Assembly (NCBI RefSeq): GCF_018417475.1
Contig: NZ_CP054856.1
Location: forward strand, 1,953,001-2,017,000
Source: Novosphingobium decolorationis
GTDB taxonomy: Bacteria; Pseudomonadota; Alphaproteobacteria; Sphingomonadales; Sphingomonadaceae
Direction: 5' to 3'
DNA length: 64,000 nucleotides
In this document: one piece after another, positions 9,826 to 21,156 of the stretch
Layout of the letters: each line of letters begins with the position of its first letter
How positions within the stretch are numbered: position 1 is the first letter of the stretch
The notes under the pieces: generated by a model
Databases searched by the model: none
The model's input: only the letters and a program-made list of their open reading frames with translations
What the model was told of the DNA's origin: nothing
Program-made: the position numbers and the translations under genes

Positions 9826-11471
9826 GCCACCTGCGATAGCACTCCGGGCCGGACTTGCCAGTTCCAGGGGAGCAGTTCGTCGATCCGGTTGACGGGATGC
9901 TCGGCAATGCGCGCGAGGACATCGGCCAGCCAGGCCTGCGGATCGACATCGTTGAGCCGGGCGGTCTGGATCAGCGTATAGAGCACGGCGGCGCGCTGTC
10001 CGCCGCGATCGGAGCCGCAGAACAGCCATGCCTTGCGCCCGAGGGCGCAGCGCAGCGCCCGCTCGGCTGCGTTGTTCGTGAGGCAGATCCGGCCATCTTC
10101 GAGGAAGCGGGTGAAGGCCCCCCAGCGTCGGAGCATGTAGTTGATGGCCTTGGCCAGATCGTGGCTGCGCGAGAGCTTCGCGAGCTGGGCGGTGAGCCAG
10201 GCGTGCAGATCCGCCATCTGCGGTGCGCTGAGGTCCTGCCGGACGGCGAGGCGCTCTTCGGTGGCCTTGCCGCTGATGCCACGCTCGATCTCGAACAGGG
10301 CATCGAGGCGCTGCACAGCTTCCAACGCGATCGGATAGATCATGCCGGTACGCTCGCCGCGGCTCTTCCTGCGTGCGGCGGCCTCGACGTCGGCGAGTTC
10401 GAAGAACTTGCGCCGTGCATGCGCAAAGCAACCCGCCTCGGTCACGGGTGCGGGCTGACGGCCGGGCGCGTAGAGCTCGTTGTAGCCGCCATAGGCATCA
10501 GCCTGCAGAATCCCGCCCGGGACGCCAGATGCGCCCGAGGATGCTCGCCGCGCCGGTCGCGGGAATAGTGGAACAGGGCTGCGGGCGGATCGCTGCCGGC
10601 AAAGGACCGGTCATCGCGGACGTAAACCCACAGGCGCGCGGTATCGGTCTTGCCCTTGGCGAGACCGGCACGGTTGTATCGTCGCCATGCAGCCGCCGGG
10701 CCGCAAGCACGTGCGCCTCGATCCGTCGATAGAGCGGCATCAGGGCGAAGGCCGCCGCGCCCACCTGGTCGGCCAGCGTCGAGGTGCTGAGCGCCACGCC
10801 TTCGCGCGCGAAGCGCTCGGCACGGCGGTTGAGGGGCTGATGCTGGCCATACTTCTCGAACAGCAGCATGGCGAGGAAACTGGGGCCGGCCCATCCGCGC
10901 GGCACGACATGGAACGGCGCTGGAGGCTGCGTGATCGCCTCGCAATCCCGGCACGAGAACTTCTCGCGTACCGTTTGGATCACCTTCCACTGGCGCGGGA
11001 TCACTTCGAGCGTCTCGGTCACGTCTTCGCCCAGCTTCGACAGGCGCACGCCGCCGCAGGACCGGCATGAACACGGTGCGGGAATGACAACGCGCTCGCG
11101 CGGGAGGTGTGCGGGGAGCGGCTTACGGCTCGGCCGCTTGCGCGCGAAGGCGGCAACGTCGGCTGTCCTGGCGGCGGCAACTTCGGCGGCTAGGTCATCC
11201 TCGCAGGCATCGGCCTCGAGGTCTTCCAACTGAAGCTCAAGCTGGTCGAGAAGTCGACGGCTGCGCTCGGCACTGGCGCCATATTGCTCGCGGCGCAGCG
11301 GCGATCTGCAGCGAGGTGGGCGATCATCGCCTCGGTCGCGCTCTCGCGGGCCCTGGCATTGGCGAGGCGCGCCTCGGCCTCGTCGGCGCGTTCAAGCGCG
11401 GCGGACAGCAGCGCCTTGAGCGCTTCGACGTCGTCCGGAAGGGGCGATGCGGCCGTGTCCATGACGAGCAT
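9822..11471 (-). pseudogene. tnpC: IS66 transposase TnpC, three frameshifts
   Basis: Reading the minus strand, TnpC similarity starts with MLVMDTAASPLPDDVEALKA (11471), moves to a second frame at about 11290 (RREQYGASAERSRRLLDQLE), to a third at about 10675 ([17 protein letters not shown]) and to a fourth segment at about 10530 ([18 protein letters not shown]) that runs to the stop at 9822. The total of about 550 codons is close to the family's usual length, so each shift is a single-base type change rather than a deletion. The LHGDD and [10 protein letters not shown] catalytic regions fall in different frames. Either the gene is dead or the sequence contains indel errors here. Confidence 0.88.
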
Positions 11472-11535
11472 GGAATCACAGATCGGCGCAGCATTGAAGC
11501 CGAAAATGCGCCGGAAGGCGAAGAAAGTGGCTGGT

Positions 11536-11877
11536 CTATCCGGCGCTCTGCGGGCGCCAGGAATACTGCGGGTTACGCCAGTCGATCCCTTCCAGCAGGC
11601 AGGACAATTGCGCGTTGGTCAGCGAGACGATCCCGTCCTTCGCCGAGGGCCACACGAAGCGTCCCTTCTCGAGCCGCTTGGAATAGAGCGACATGCCTAT
11701 CCCGTCGTGCCAGATGATCTTGATCAGCGATCCCGTCCGTCCGCGAAACACGAACAGGTCGCCCCCATGCGGATCGCGCTTCAGGCCCTGCTGGACCTGC
11801 AAGGCCAGCCCTTGCATCCCTTTGCGCATGTCCGTGTGCCCCATGGCGATCCACACCCGCGCGCCCGCTGGGATCAC
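11536..11877 (-). CDS. tnpB: IS66 accessory protein TnpB
   Basis: A 113-residue protein with the classic TnpB segments: VWIAMGHTDMRKGMQGLALQ at residues 8-27, the DLFVFRGRTGSLIKIIWHDG core, and the KRLEKGRFVWP motif. It is required with TnpA for IS66 transposition, although its biochemical role is unclear. The ATG overlaps the tnpA stop by four bases. It appears intact, in contrast to tnpC. Confidence 0.93.
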   Translation of the reverse strand: MIPAGARVWIAMGHTDMRKGMQGLALQVQQGLKRDPHGGDLFVFRGRTGSLIKIIWHDGIGMSLYSKRLEKGRFVWPSAKDGIVSLTNAQLSCLLEGIDWRNPQYSWRPQSAG

Positions 11878-12242
11878 CGCAGCGCCTTCAAGGTCGCGGT
11901 GACCAGTGCAGCGGGAGCTTCGGCCGAAATGCGAACGCGCCGACCTTCGCCCAGTTCGACGGTGATCACGCCGCAGCGATCACAGCCGTCCACCTTCTCG
12001 TCCTTAGTGAGGACCGCCTGGGCAAAGGCTGCCTCCACCATCGGAAGGGATGCCCCTTTGGCTTGTTCGCGTCGCAGATTGCGCCGCCAGGTGTAGATCA
12101 GGCTGGTCGATACGTCCCGCCGCCGGGCTACGTCCGCGACACATGCGCCCGGCGCGAAGGCCTCGGCCAGGATCTTGAAGCGCTCCTCGTCCCGCCACCG
12201 ACGCCGCCGCTCCGGCCCCGTCATCACCGTAATCTGCCCCAT
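11874..12242 (-). CDS. tnpA: IS66 accessory protein TnpA (helix-turn-helix)
   Basis: A 122-residue protein with an N-terminal helix-turn-helix (about residues 14-60: ERFKILAEAFAPGACVADVA, then RRDVSTSLIYTWRRNLRRE), typical of the IS66 Orf1/TnpA family. The C-terminal part ends in the usual VTATLKALR. It is the first gene of the element; the 71 bases between it and the right inverted end hold the element's promoter. The ATG at 12242 follows a purine-rich AGGAGCG ribosome site. Confidence 0.92.
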   Translation of the reverse strand: MGQITVMTGPERRRRWRDEERFKILAEAFAPGACVADVARRRDVSTSLIYTWRRNLRREQAKGASLPMVEAAFAQAVLTKDEKVDGCDRCGVITVELGEGRRVRISAEAPAALVTATLKALR

Positions 12243-12327
12243 GCTGCGCTCCTAAGCTCGCTCATACGAGCGCTCTTAAGACCGGTCGTTCACTCACCGG
12301 ACAAGGCGGGGCTCACCGGATGGGTAC

Positions 12328-12800
12328 GTGAAACCCAACCGCTCCAGTGCCGCCGCCGCGTCGCTCCCTCTGACGCCGCTCAGCAACAGCGGTACGGAGA
12401 GCTTGGCGGGATTGACCGGCGCCATGACCGCCACGTCCACATACCACCCGCCGGCAGCTTCAATCGTTTGTGCGGCGATGCGCTTGGTTTCAGGCGCCAC
12501 GCTGTTCATGTCACAGAACATCGCAGCAGGAGCGACCAGCGAGGCGGCGGCGCGCGCGGCCACGACGGCTTGATCTGCCGTCACCAGCGAAAGCACCAGC
12601 GGCGAGCGGCTCACCGCATCGGCAAGCGTGTCGCTTCCCGCAACGCCAGCTGCCAGATACTCACGACGCTTGCGGTCGGCGCTGGCCGGATCATCGGTCA
12701 AAACGTCGAAGACACGCGCCGAAGTCGACCAGGACCCTGCTTCCGCAAAGCTGCGGCCCGCTTCTCCGAAACCAATCAAAGCGACAGCAATCTGATCCAT
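12328..12800 (-). pseudogene. DUF1932 / 6PGDH-like NAD(P)-dependent oxidoreductase, N-terminal half
   Basis: N-terminal Rossmann domain with the dinucleotide motif ALIGFGEAG (Gly10, Gly12, Gly15), the second strand ending in VFDVLT, LVLSLVTADQAVVAA and the DMNSVAPETKRI substrate-binding segment, ending at LERLGFT where the IS66 element starts. Translation from the ATG at 12800 now runs into the element and stops at 12294. The C-terminal half is at 8734-9145. It starts 64 bp after the LysR gene on the same strand, so it was probably the second gene of the lig operon. It is not functional as it stands. Confidence 0.9.
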
Positions 12801-12864
12801 TTGCCGAGATTAGCGGCAACCGTCCACGCACCGCCAATCGGATTGGCACCTAATGCATTAGAAA

Positions 12865-14034
12865 TTACGAAGTGTGTTCGTCGCGCAGCACTGCGGCCTG
12901 TTCCTCGATAACCTCGATCAGAGCAGCCTGTGCCGGCGTAGGCCGCCAATCCGATCGGACGGTCAAACCGATGGTGCGCGACATCGGACGCACCGGGCCT
13001 GCAATTCTCACGAGCCACCCCGCCTCCAGTTCCACACTGACCTGATCGGGCGACAGCAGAGTGAGGAAATCGCTTTCGACAAGAATTTGCCGGACGATCA
13101 TGACTGAGCCGCATTCCATCGGCACGCGTGGTGGCGTAACGCCGACCTCCTCGAACATCGACTGCCAATGCGCCCTTAACGGCGTACCAGCCGCGGCCAC
13201 GATCCATGGATACCGCGCGAGCGCCGCAATCGTCGGGGGCCGGCGGGCCTGCGCCAGCGGGTGGTGCGCGCCGGCAAGAATGATGAGCGGATCGTCGAAA
13301 AGTTCTCTCTGTGCCATATCTGCCGATATATTTGTCCTCGCCGCACCGACCATCATATCGATATCGCCGTCACGCAGCGGCCCCGTCAGCTCGGCATAGG
13401 AGCCCTCCATGATGACGATATCGATATCCGGCTTCGCGCGATGAAACGCTGCGACGGCGCTCGGTAACAGGCGCGCACGCGAAAGCGGCATCGCTCCGAT
13501 CGTGATGCGCCCTCTTTCGTGGCCTCGCAATGCGGCCAGCTCAATATCCGCCGATCGAAGCTCGGCAAGCGCGAGCCGGAAATTGCGCGCCATCGCCAAG
13601 CCGCGCGCCGTCAGGACAACACCCTTGCCGCGCCGCCTCACAAGATCCTGTCCCAAAGCGAGCGAAAGGTCGCTCACCGCCCGATGCAGCGATGCTTCGC
13701 TCAGACCCATGGCCGTCGCAGCATTTGCATAACTTCCCGCTCGCGATAAGCCGAGAAAAGCGGAAACCTGCGCCGCCGTCGCGCGCGTTTGCCCCAGAAG
13801 CCGAATGATCGCGGTAGCGCGCGGCGCCAGGATTCGTGCCTCATCCGTGGGGATCATGCGGCGCGGCTGCCGTTCGAAAAGCGGCACCCCGAACCGCAAC
13901 TCCAGCTTGGCGATTCCCTGCGTCACTGCAGGCTGGGTAAGGTGAACCTCACGCGCGGCTGCCGTCACGCTTCCACTTTCCATGATCGCCAGAAAGGCGC
14001 GCAGATGCCGCAGATTCACGTCCAGCCGTTCCAT
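12865..14034 (-). CDS. LysR-type regulator with two winged-helix domains, probable lig regulator
   Basis: A 389-residue LysR-type regulator, about 80 residues longer than usual. Residues 7-66 are a standard HTH ([45 protein letters not shown]). Residues 88-146 form a second, diverged LysR-type HTH ([50 protein letters not shown]). The effector domain starts near 155 ([20 protein letters not shown]) and is of normal length. It is divergent from ligK, with 102 bp between, and heads the minus-strand lig genes, so it probably regulates both units in response to a ring-cleavage intermediate. The tandem DNA-binding arrangement is unusual for the family. Confidence 0.88.
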   Translation of the reverse strand: MERLDVNLRHLRAFLAIMESGSVTAAAREVHLTQPAVTQGIAKLELRFGVPLFERQPRRMIPTDEARILAPRATAIIRLLGQTRATAAQVSAFLGLSRAGSYANAATAMGLSEASLHRAVSDLSLALGQDLVRRRGKGVVLTARGLAMARNFRLALAELRSADIELAALRGHERGRITIGAMPLSRARLLPSAVAAFHRAKPDIDIVIMEGSYAELTGPLRDGDIDMMVGAARTNISADMAQRELFDDPLIILAGAHHPLAQARRPPTIAALARYPWIVAAAGTPLRAHWQSMFEEVGVTPPRVPMECGSVMIVRQILVESDFLTLLSPDQVSVELEAGWLVRIAGPVRPMSRTIGLTVRSDWRPTPAQAALIEVIEEQAAVLRDEHTS

Positions 14035-14136
14035 GCTGCACGATTAGCAAATTCTTATTCATCGGGCAAAGAACGGATTTGCTGCAAGGACGGAACGGCG
14101 CGCATTCTCCCAGTTATCGTTGCCAAGGAGAGCGTT
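14035..14136. promoter_or_regulatory. Divergent lig promoter region with candidate LysR box
   Basis: This is the only spacer between the divergent LysR/ligJABC and ligKUI units. ATTAGCAAATTCTTAT at 14043-14058 is AT-rich against the surroundings, imperfectly palindromic and contains a T-N11-A core, the general LysR-type binding pattern. It lies within about 25 bases of the LysR start, a usual place for an autoregulatory site. A clear ribosome site AAGGAG (14125-14130) precedes ligK. The assignment of the box is by pattern only. Confidence 0.4.
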
Positions 14137-14803
14137 GTGTCGGGTTTAGTCGTCCAATCTATCGAGCGAGCGGAAGCGCCGGTAATCGACGCCCTCGCCT
14201 CTTGCGGCGTTGCGACGGTCCATGAAGCGCAAGGCCGCACAGGGCTGCTCGCCTCCCGCATGCGCCCGATCTATGCAGGCGCCCGTATCGCGGGCTCGGC
14301 GGTCACCATCTCCGCGCCTCCCGGGGACAACTGGATGGTGCATGTCGCCATCGAGCAGCTGCAGCCCGGCGACATTCTCGTGCTCGCCCCCACCTCGCCT
14401 TGCGAAGACGGCTATTTCGGAGACCTTCTCGCCACCTCGGCGATGGCACGGGGTTGCCGGGGGCTGGTAATCGATGCGGGGGTACGTGACGTGCGCGATC
14501 TGACGGCCATGGGCTTTCCTGTCTGGTCGAAGGCCATCTTCGCACAGGGTACGGTGAAGGCGACGCTGGGATCGGTCAATGTCCCCGTCGTTTGCGCAGA
14601 CGCCGTGATCCGTCCCGGTGACGTGATCATTGCAGATGACGATGGGGTCTGTGTGGTCGAGCGCGAACGCGCCGCCGACGTGTTGGCAAAGGCCCAGGCA
14701 CGCGAAGCCAATGAGGAAACGAAGCGTCAACGGCTCGCTGCCGGGGAACTCGGCCTCGACATTTACGATATGCGTGGCCGCCTCGCCGAAATGGGCCTGA
14801 AAT

Positions 14804-14811
<8 letters not shown>
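14137..14811 (+). CDS. ligK: 4-carboxy-4-hydroxy-2-oxoadipate aldolase LigK
   Basis: Class II (divalent metal) HMG/CHA aldolase of the RraA-like fold. It cleaves 4-carboxy-4-hydroxy-2-oxoadipate to pyruvate and oxaloacetate, and the family also decarboxylates oxaloacetate. It has 224 residues (SYK-6 LigK is about 228). Family motifs are [32 protein letters not shown] and the metal/pyruvate site [20 protein letters not shown], with the key Arg-Asp pair. The GTG at 14137 is chosen because AAGGAG lies six bases upstream; the open frame upstream has no similarity. It overlaps ligU by eight bases. It is the last step of the 4,5-cleavage pathway. Confidence 0.95.
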
Positions 14812-16725
<1,914 letters not shown>

Positions 16726-16869
16726 AGCATGGATGCTGTCACCGTCGAAACGGGGGCATGCGCTTCATTGGCATGGAGATCGATAGCCGCCAACCAGTCT
16801 GAACCAGGCTGCGGCGGTTCCGCAGTTGAGTTCACGCAGACGGAGGGCGGGCATAGAGGGGGATACCTT

Positions 16870-18087
16870 ATGACCGTCACGACATCGAAAGCCGAAAGCG
16901 CAGGCTGGGGCTCAATCTTTCTTGTCTATTGTTACGGTCTGCTTGCCATAGCGTCCGCCGGCAAGATGGCGCCGATCGCAGCGGATATGGGCAAGGCGCT
17001 CGGCTCTTCTCCGCAGGAGATCGGCTGGATTATCGGTCTCCTGTTCATTGCTCCCACACTCGGCTCAACCCTGGGCGGGTCAGCAGTCGATAGGTACGGT
17101 GCTCGGCCCATGCTCGCTGGCGCATGTGTGCTCATCGTGATCGCAAACGCCATTTGCTACATAAGCGACAGCTTGGGCCTGATCGAAGCGGCACGTCTGA
17201 TCGAAGGTATCGGCTTTGTAGCGATCACCGCTGCCGCTCCTTCGCTCCTCATCATGACTACATCGGGAAAACGGCAAACCGGGGCCATGGCGCTCTGGTC
17301 GACCTATTTCGCCGCAGGCATAAGCGCCGGTCTGCTCCTTGCCGCTCCATTCTCCGCAACCGAACACTGGCGTCTGCCATTCGTCATTCATGGTGCGGCG
17401 GCAGCCGGCCTTGCCCTTTCCGTCGGCTTGCTCCCGGTGCCTGGACAGACGTCCCGCGGAACCGCTGGCAACGACGACGCCTTGCGGGCGGTGATCGGAG
17501 AATCGGGCGTACTCCGGTTGGCGGCCGCATTCGCGATACTCACCATCGCTGGTTTTGGCGTCAATATCGTCATGCCTCAATACATGGCCAAGACTCTTGG
17601 TGTTTCCGTATCCATGGGATCTGCTGCCGTAGCGATCTCGAATATCGCCAGTATCTGCGGAGGGATATTGACCGGCTTTCTTCTCTCCCGCGGTCACTCG
17701 TTCAAGCTCGTTGCCGCAACCATATCCGTCTTAGCCTGTATGGCGAGCATCTCTCTTTTCCTGCCTCAATCGAGCGTAACCTTAACGATTGTGAGCTTGA
17801 TGGTCTGGGGTTTCGCCACGCCTGGTACGATGGTGGCGGTGGTCATGATCATGATTCCACGCGTTCTCAAGAACACCGCTATTGTTGGCCTGGCTAACGG
17901 TGTTGTCGTCCAGAGCGGCTCTGCCGCCGCGTTCTTCGTACCCGCAATTTACTTCTCTTTACTGGCCAATGGTATCTGGTGGTACTTTGCCCTTCTCGGC
18001 CTGGCCTGCGTCATCTTTGCTTTGATAACACTCCTTACCATCCAGCCGACGGGCGGCATGATCGACGATGGTGCAAATATCCACTAA
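16870..18087 (+). CDS. MFS transporter, probable aromatic-acid uptake
   Basis: A 405-residue inner-membrane transporter with about 12 hydrophobic helices. The loop 2-3 signature is seen as GGSAVDRYGARPMLAGA near residue 65, and a weaker pseudo-repeat occurs in the second half. The start at 16870 is supported by a GAGGGGG ribosome site seven bases upstream; the open frame to 16729 shows no hydrophobic or family character. It follows ligKUI on the same strand and is the only transporter beside the lig genes, so uptake of protocatechuate or a precursor is likely. A closer subfamily (for example CynX/NimT-like) cannot be fixed by eye. Confidence 0.85.
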   Translation: MTVTTSKAESAGWGSIFLVYCYGLLAIASAGKMAPIAADMGKALGSSPQEIGWIIGLLFIAPTLGSTLGGSAVDRYGARPMLAGACVLIVIANAICYISDSLGLIEAARLIEGIGFVAITAAAPSLLIMTTSGKRQTGAMALWSTYFAAGISAGLLLAAPFSATEHWRLPFVIHGAAAAGLALSVGLLPVPGQTSRGTAGNDDALRAVIGESGVLRLAAAFAILTIAGFGVNIVMPQYMAKTLGVSVSMGSAAVAISNIASICGGILTGFLLSRGHSFKLVAATISVLACMASISLFLPQSSVTLTIVSLMVWGFATPGTMVAVVMIMIPRVLKNTAIVGLANGVVVQSGSAAAFFVPAIYFSLLANGIWWYFALLGLACVIFALITLLTIQPTGGMIDDGANIH

Positions 18088-18252
18088 CGCCATCTGAACA
18101 CATGAACCGCCAGTCGCGGAAATGGTGGGGAGGATTGGAGATGGCTGTGCGGGAATGGGACGGGAGTATGATCGGAAAGGGTAGCGCACCCCTATACGAA
18201 CCTATCCAACCGCTGGGCGCATGACGTGCTCTCCGGCAATTACTAAAGACGA

Positions 18253-18903
18253 ATGCACATGTGCGTGCGACCGATAGTGCTGGCCGCCGGCCGTTCGAGC
18301 CGGATGGGCTTCGACAAGCTCCGGACCAATCTGGGCGGACGGCCAGTGCTGGCGCATATCGTCGATACAATCGAACAGGCGGGTTTACCGCCGCCTCATA
18401 TCGTAACGGACGCGGATGCCGCTGAACTCAGGGATATCCTTGGGAAGCGCGAACTATGCCAGACCCGAGCTTCCGACGCCCGTCGGGGAATGGCCCATTC
18501 ATTGATCGCTGGGATCTCCGCGCTGCCGCAAGATACGCGTGCTGCGATCATTTGTCTGGGCGACATGCCATTTGTCCCGGCAAGCCTCTTGCAAAGGATG
18601 GCTCAGCAAGCGACCCCATCGACGATTTTGGTTCCTATAAGCGATGGGCGAAGGGGGAATCCGATCACATGGGGTTCTGATTTTTTCCCCGCGCTGCTGA
18701 ATCTCTCAGGTGATACTGGCGCACGCTCACTTCTCGAAAAATATCGCGCGTCTGTCGTTCCCATCCATATTGACGATCCCGGTATTCACTTTGACCTGGA
18801 CACACCGGCAGCGTTGGCGGCCGCACAAAGTCAATGGAATCAGAGGCACGATGGTTTAACCAGACTACCGACCAAGCTTAGCGATCAATCACCGGATCGA
18901 TGA
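18253..18903 (+). CDS. MobA/MocA-like molybdenum cofactor nucleotidyltransferase
   Basis: A 216-residue nucleotidyltransferase of the type that makes molybdopterin cytosine dinucleotide (MocA/CoxI-linked group). The N-terminal signature is IVLAAGRSSRMGFDKLRTNL, the Mg-binding strand is AIICLGDMPFVPASLLQRM, and RRGNPITWG and the HIDDPGIHFDLDTPAAL segment close the active site. The start may be 18253 or the ATG two codons later; no strong ribosome site is present. Its 3' end overlaps the convergent glycerate kinase gene by 26 bases. With the XdhC gene 3 kb away it points to a xanthine-oxidase-type enzyme encoded outside this window. Confidence 0.85.
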   Translation: MHMCVRPIVLAAGRSSRMGFDKLRTNLGGRPVLAHIVDTIEQAGLPPPHIVTDADAAELRDILGKRELCQTRASDARRGMAHSLIAGISALPQDTRAAIICLGDMPFVPASLLQRMAQQATPSTILVPISDGRRGNPITWGSDFFPALLNLSGDTGARSLLEKYRASVVPIHIDDPGIHFDLDTPAALAAAQSQWNQRHDGLTRLPTKLSDQSPDR

Positions 18904-20167
18904 GAATGGCCCGGAAATCGTTGACGTTCGTGCATGTGGGTCCTGTTACGACGAGATCGTCCAGCGCAGCGAAGAAGCTATAGGAATCGTTGCGGCGCAA
19001 ATAGGCCGCAGCATCCAGTTTCTTCCCGGCAGCGCGCGTCAAGGTCGACGCGAACGCAACAGCTCCCGCATTGTCGCCGGCGCCATCCAGGCCATCGGTA
19101 TCGACTGCCAGCGCCGCAATCCCTTCCTGCCCCGCTGTCGCCAGCACAAAGCCCAGAAGATATTCGCTGTTCCTGCCTCCTCTGCCTCGGCCGGAGACGG
19201 TCACGCTCGTCTCTCCGCCGGACAGAATGCATGCCCTACGCCCCGCTCGAAGCGTTTCGAGCGCCAGCTTTGCATGCGCGGAACCCAATTCACGCGCCTC
19301 CCCCTCCAGGTCATCCCCCAGAATGATCGGCTTGTAGCCGACGCTTTCGGCGCACCGGGCTGCTGCAATGAGAATATCGCCCGGCTTGACGATCAGGAAC
19401 GCACTATCACCTGCCCGTCTTGATCGATCGTCAGGTGAGGGATTATCCAAACCCTTCCGCAGGTGCCGGTTGATGGATTCCGGAACATCTATGCCATATC
19501 GCTCGAGAATCGGTGTCGCCGCAACGGCTTCCGCCGCATTGGCAATCGTCGGACCAGACCCGATCTTGCGAATGTCGTCTCCCGGTATGTCTGAGACGGC
19601 AAGAGTGAGCAGGCGCGCCTTACCTACCGCATGCGCCAGTCGGCCGCCCTTCACCGTGGAAATCTGCTTGCGCACCGCATTGATTTCGGAAATTGTTGCC
19701 CCGCTTTTCAGCAAGGCCTTGTTCAGTCCTTGCTTATCTTCAAGGCTGACGCCTTCGGGCAAGCCGACAAGAAGCGCCGAAGCCCCGCCAGACATCAGCG
19801 CGATGACGAGATCATCGTGAGAAAGATCTTTGACCAACTCCATCATGCGGTCCGCAGCCACCACGCTGTTCCCGTCGGGAACCGGGTGACCAGCCTCCAA
19901 AATCTGAATTGGACCGGAATAGGAAGGCGATTGATGGCCGTAAGGCACAACGACGGCGCCGGAAAGCGGGGCCGGCCAAAGTCTGGCAAGCTCATTCGCC
20001 ATCGCTGCCGCGGCCTTGCCCCCTCCGATGACGACGGTTCGACCGAGAGGAACTGAGGGGAGAAAGCGCTCAAGCTTGCCTTCGACGCCGGCAGCGTTCA
20101 ATGCTGTCGACAGGAGAGCATCAAGCTGTACCCTTTGCCTCGCCTCGAGATCAACGAGCGCGCTCAT
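18878..20167 (-). CDS. Glycerate 2-kinase (MOFRL family)
   Basis: Phosphorylates D-glycerate to 2-phosphoglycerate with ATP. It is a 429-residue two-domain protein of the DUF4147 + MOFRL family: the N-terminal VVIGGGKAAAAMANELARL, the GHPVPDGNS loop, LVIALMSGGASALL, the ISEINAVRKQISTVKGGRLA segment that marks the family, SDIPGDD, and the C-terminal MOFRL region with CILSGGETSVTV and GRGGRNSEYLLG. The ATG overlaps the stop of the 2-hydroxyacid dehydrogenase gene by four bases, so the two form a hydroxypyruvate/tartronate to 2-phosphoglycerate module. Confidence 0.93.
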   Translation of the reverse strand: MSALVDLEARQRVQLDALLSTALNAAGVEGKLERFLPSVPLGRTVVIGGGKAAAAMANELARLWPAPLSGAVVVPYGHQSPSYSGPIQILEAGHPVPDGNSVVAADRMMELVKDLSHDDLVIALMSGGASALLVGLPEGVSLEDKQGLNKALLKSGATISEINAVRKQISTVKGGRLAHAVGKARLLTLAVSDIPGDDIRKIGSGPTIANAAEAVAATPILERYGIDVPESINRHLRKGLDNPSPDDRSRRAGDSAFLIVKPGDILIAAARCAESVGYKPIILGDDLEGEARELGSAHAKLALETLRAGRRACILSGGETSVTVSGRGRGGRNSEYLLGFVLATAGQEGIAALAVDTDGLDGAGDNAGAVAFASTLTRAAGKKLDAAAYLRRNDSYSFFAALDDLVVTGPTCTNVNDFRAILIDPVIDR

Positions 20168-21156
20168 TTCGAGACACCTACGCCATTTTCGACCGGCCGG
20201 CCGGCAAAGAAAGCGGCGATATCGCGCGCCAAGCTTAAGCCCATACCTTCCCTTGCGCGTCTCGTCGCACTTCCGAGATGCGGCAGGAGGAAGGTGTTAG
20301 GTGCCTCTACAAGATCGCGGCGAATATCGGGCTCGCCGACAAAAACGTCGAGCCCGGCGCCGCCGAGCTTGCCGGATTGCAACGCCGCAATCAGGGCTGT
20401 TTCATCGATCAACCCTCCCCGTGCCGTGTTGATCACGATCGCACCAGATTTCATCGAAGCTATGCGCTCTGCATTGAGCCAGTTTTGCGTCTCCTCGGTC
20501 AATGGCAAATGCAAAGATAGAAAATCGCTGCCAGCCAGGACTTCCTCCATCGATGAACAAATGATCGTCCCGGGAGGGGGTGGATCACCCGCGGACGATG
20601 AACGGACCGAGGTCAGTATGTTCATGCCAAACCCTGCCGCTCGGCGAGCGACCGCGCGGCCGATCCGGCCAAAACCGAGAATACCCAAGGTCGAGCCGTG
20701 AATATCCGTACCGACGAGCTGGTTCGGTTCCCAACCGGTCCACATCCCCGACCGCAACAAAGCCTCCGCTTCGCTTGCGCGCCTGGCCGCTCCGAGGAGG
20801 AGGAGCCAGGCTATGTCCGCCGTGGCTTCGGTGAGCACGTCGGGCGTGTTCACCAATGCTATTCTCCGAGCTTGCAGCGCCCTGAGATCGATATGGTCGA
20901 TACCCACGGAGTAAGTCGCTACAAGCCGGATGGAAGGGGGTAACCGATCGATAAAATCCGCGGTCACCTTGTTCATCAAGGTGCAGATGAGAGCGTCAAA
21001 ACCGTTGCAATTCTCAAGAACGCGCTCAGGAGCGGACTCACCGGGAAGGATCGAAAGATCGGCGAAAGATTGAATTTCCCCGACAACCCTGGCGGGCATT
21101 GCATATGTCGCCAGGACCCTCGGACGAGCCTGCAGCGAACCAACCTCTTGCGACAA
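20164..21156 (-). CDS. D-2-hydroxyacid dehydrogenase (glyoxylate/hydroxypyruvate reductase type)
   Basis: NAD(P)H-dependent reductase of the D-isomer-specific 2-hydroxyacid dehydrogenase family, about 330 residues. Motifs are the substrate-side ATYSVGIDHIDL, the dinucleotide site TLGILGFGRIGRAVARRA, the catalytic Arg in INTARGGLIDE, the Glu in FVGEPDI and the His in LLPHLGSATRRARE. I place the start at the TTG at 21156, with a G-run ribosome site just upstream; a GTG at 21210 would add 18 residues but has no ribosome site. It is coupled to glycerate 2-kinase, which makes hydroxypyruvate or tartronate semialdehyde its likely substrate. Confidence 0.9.
   Translation of the reverse strand: MSQEVGSLQARPRVLATYAMPARVVGEIQSFADLSILPGESAPERVLENCNGFDALICTLMNKVTADFIDRLPPSIRLVATYSVGIDHIDLRALQARRIALVNTPDVLTEATADIAWLLLLGAARRASEAEALLRSGMWTGWEPNQLVGTDIHGSTLGILGFGRIGRAVARRAAGFGMNILTSVRSSSAGDPPPPGTIICSSMEEVLAGSDFLSLHLPLTEETQNWLNAERIASMKSGAIVINTARGGLIDETALIAALQSGKLGGAGLDVFVGEPDIRRDLVEAPNTFLLPHLGSATRRAREGMGLSLARDIAAFFAGRPVENGVGVSK

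Larger units (their letters stand above)
9154..12327 (-). mobile_element. IS66-family insertion sequence, complete ends
   Basis: A 3,174-bp element bounded by the inverted ends GTACCCATCCGGTGA (9154-9168) and its complement (12313-12327). It carries, in order on the minus strand, tnpA, tnpB, a frameshifted tnpC and a pRiA4b ORF-3-like passenger gene, all overlapping or closely spaced. Orientation is the same as that of the lig operon, so transcription from the element could run into ligJ. The perfect 8-bp duplication and exact frame restoration show a clean, probably recent insertion. The damage in tnpC suggests that this copy no longer moves unaided. Confidence 0.95.
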
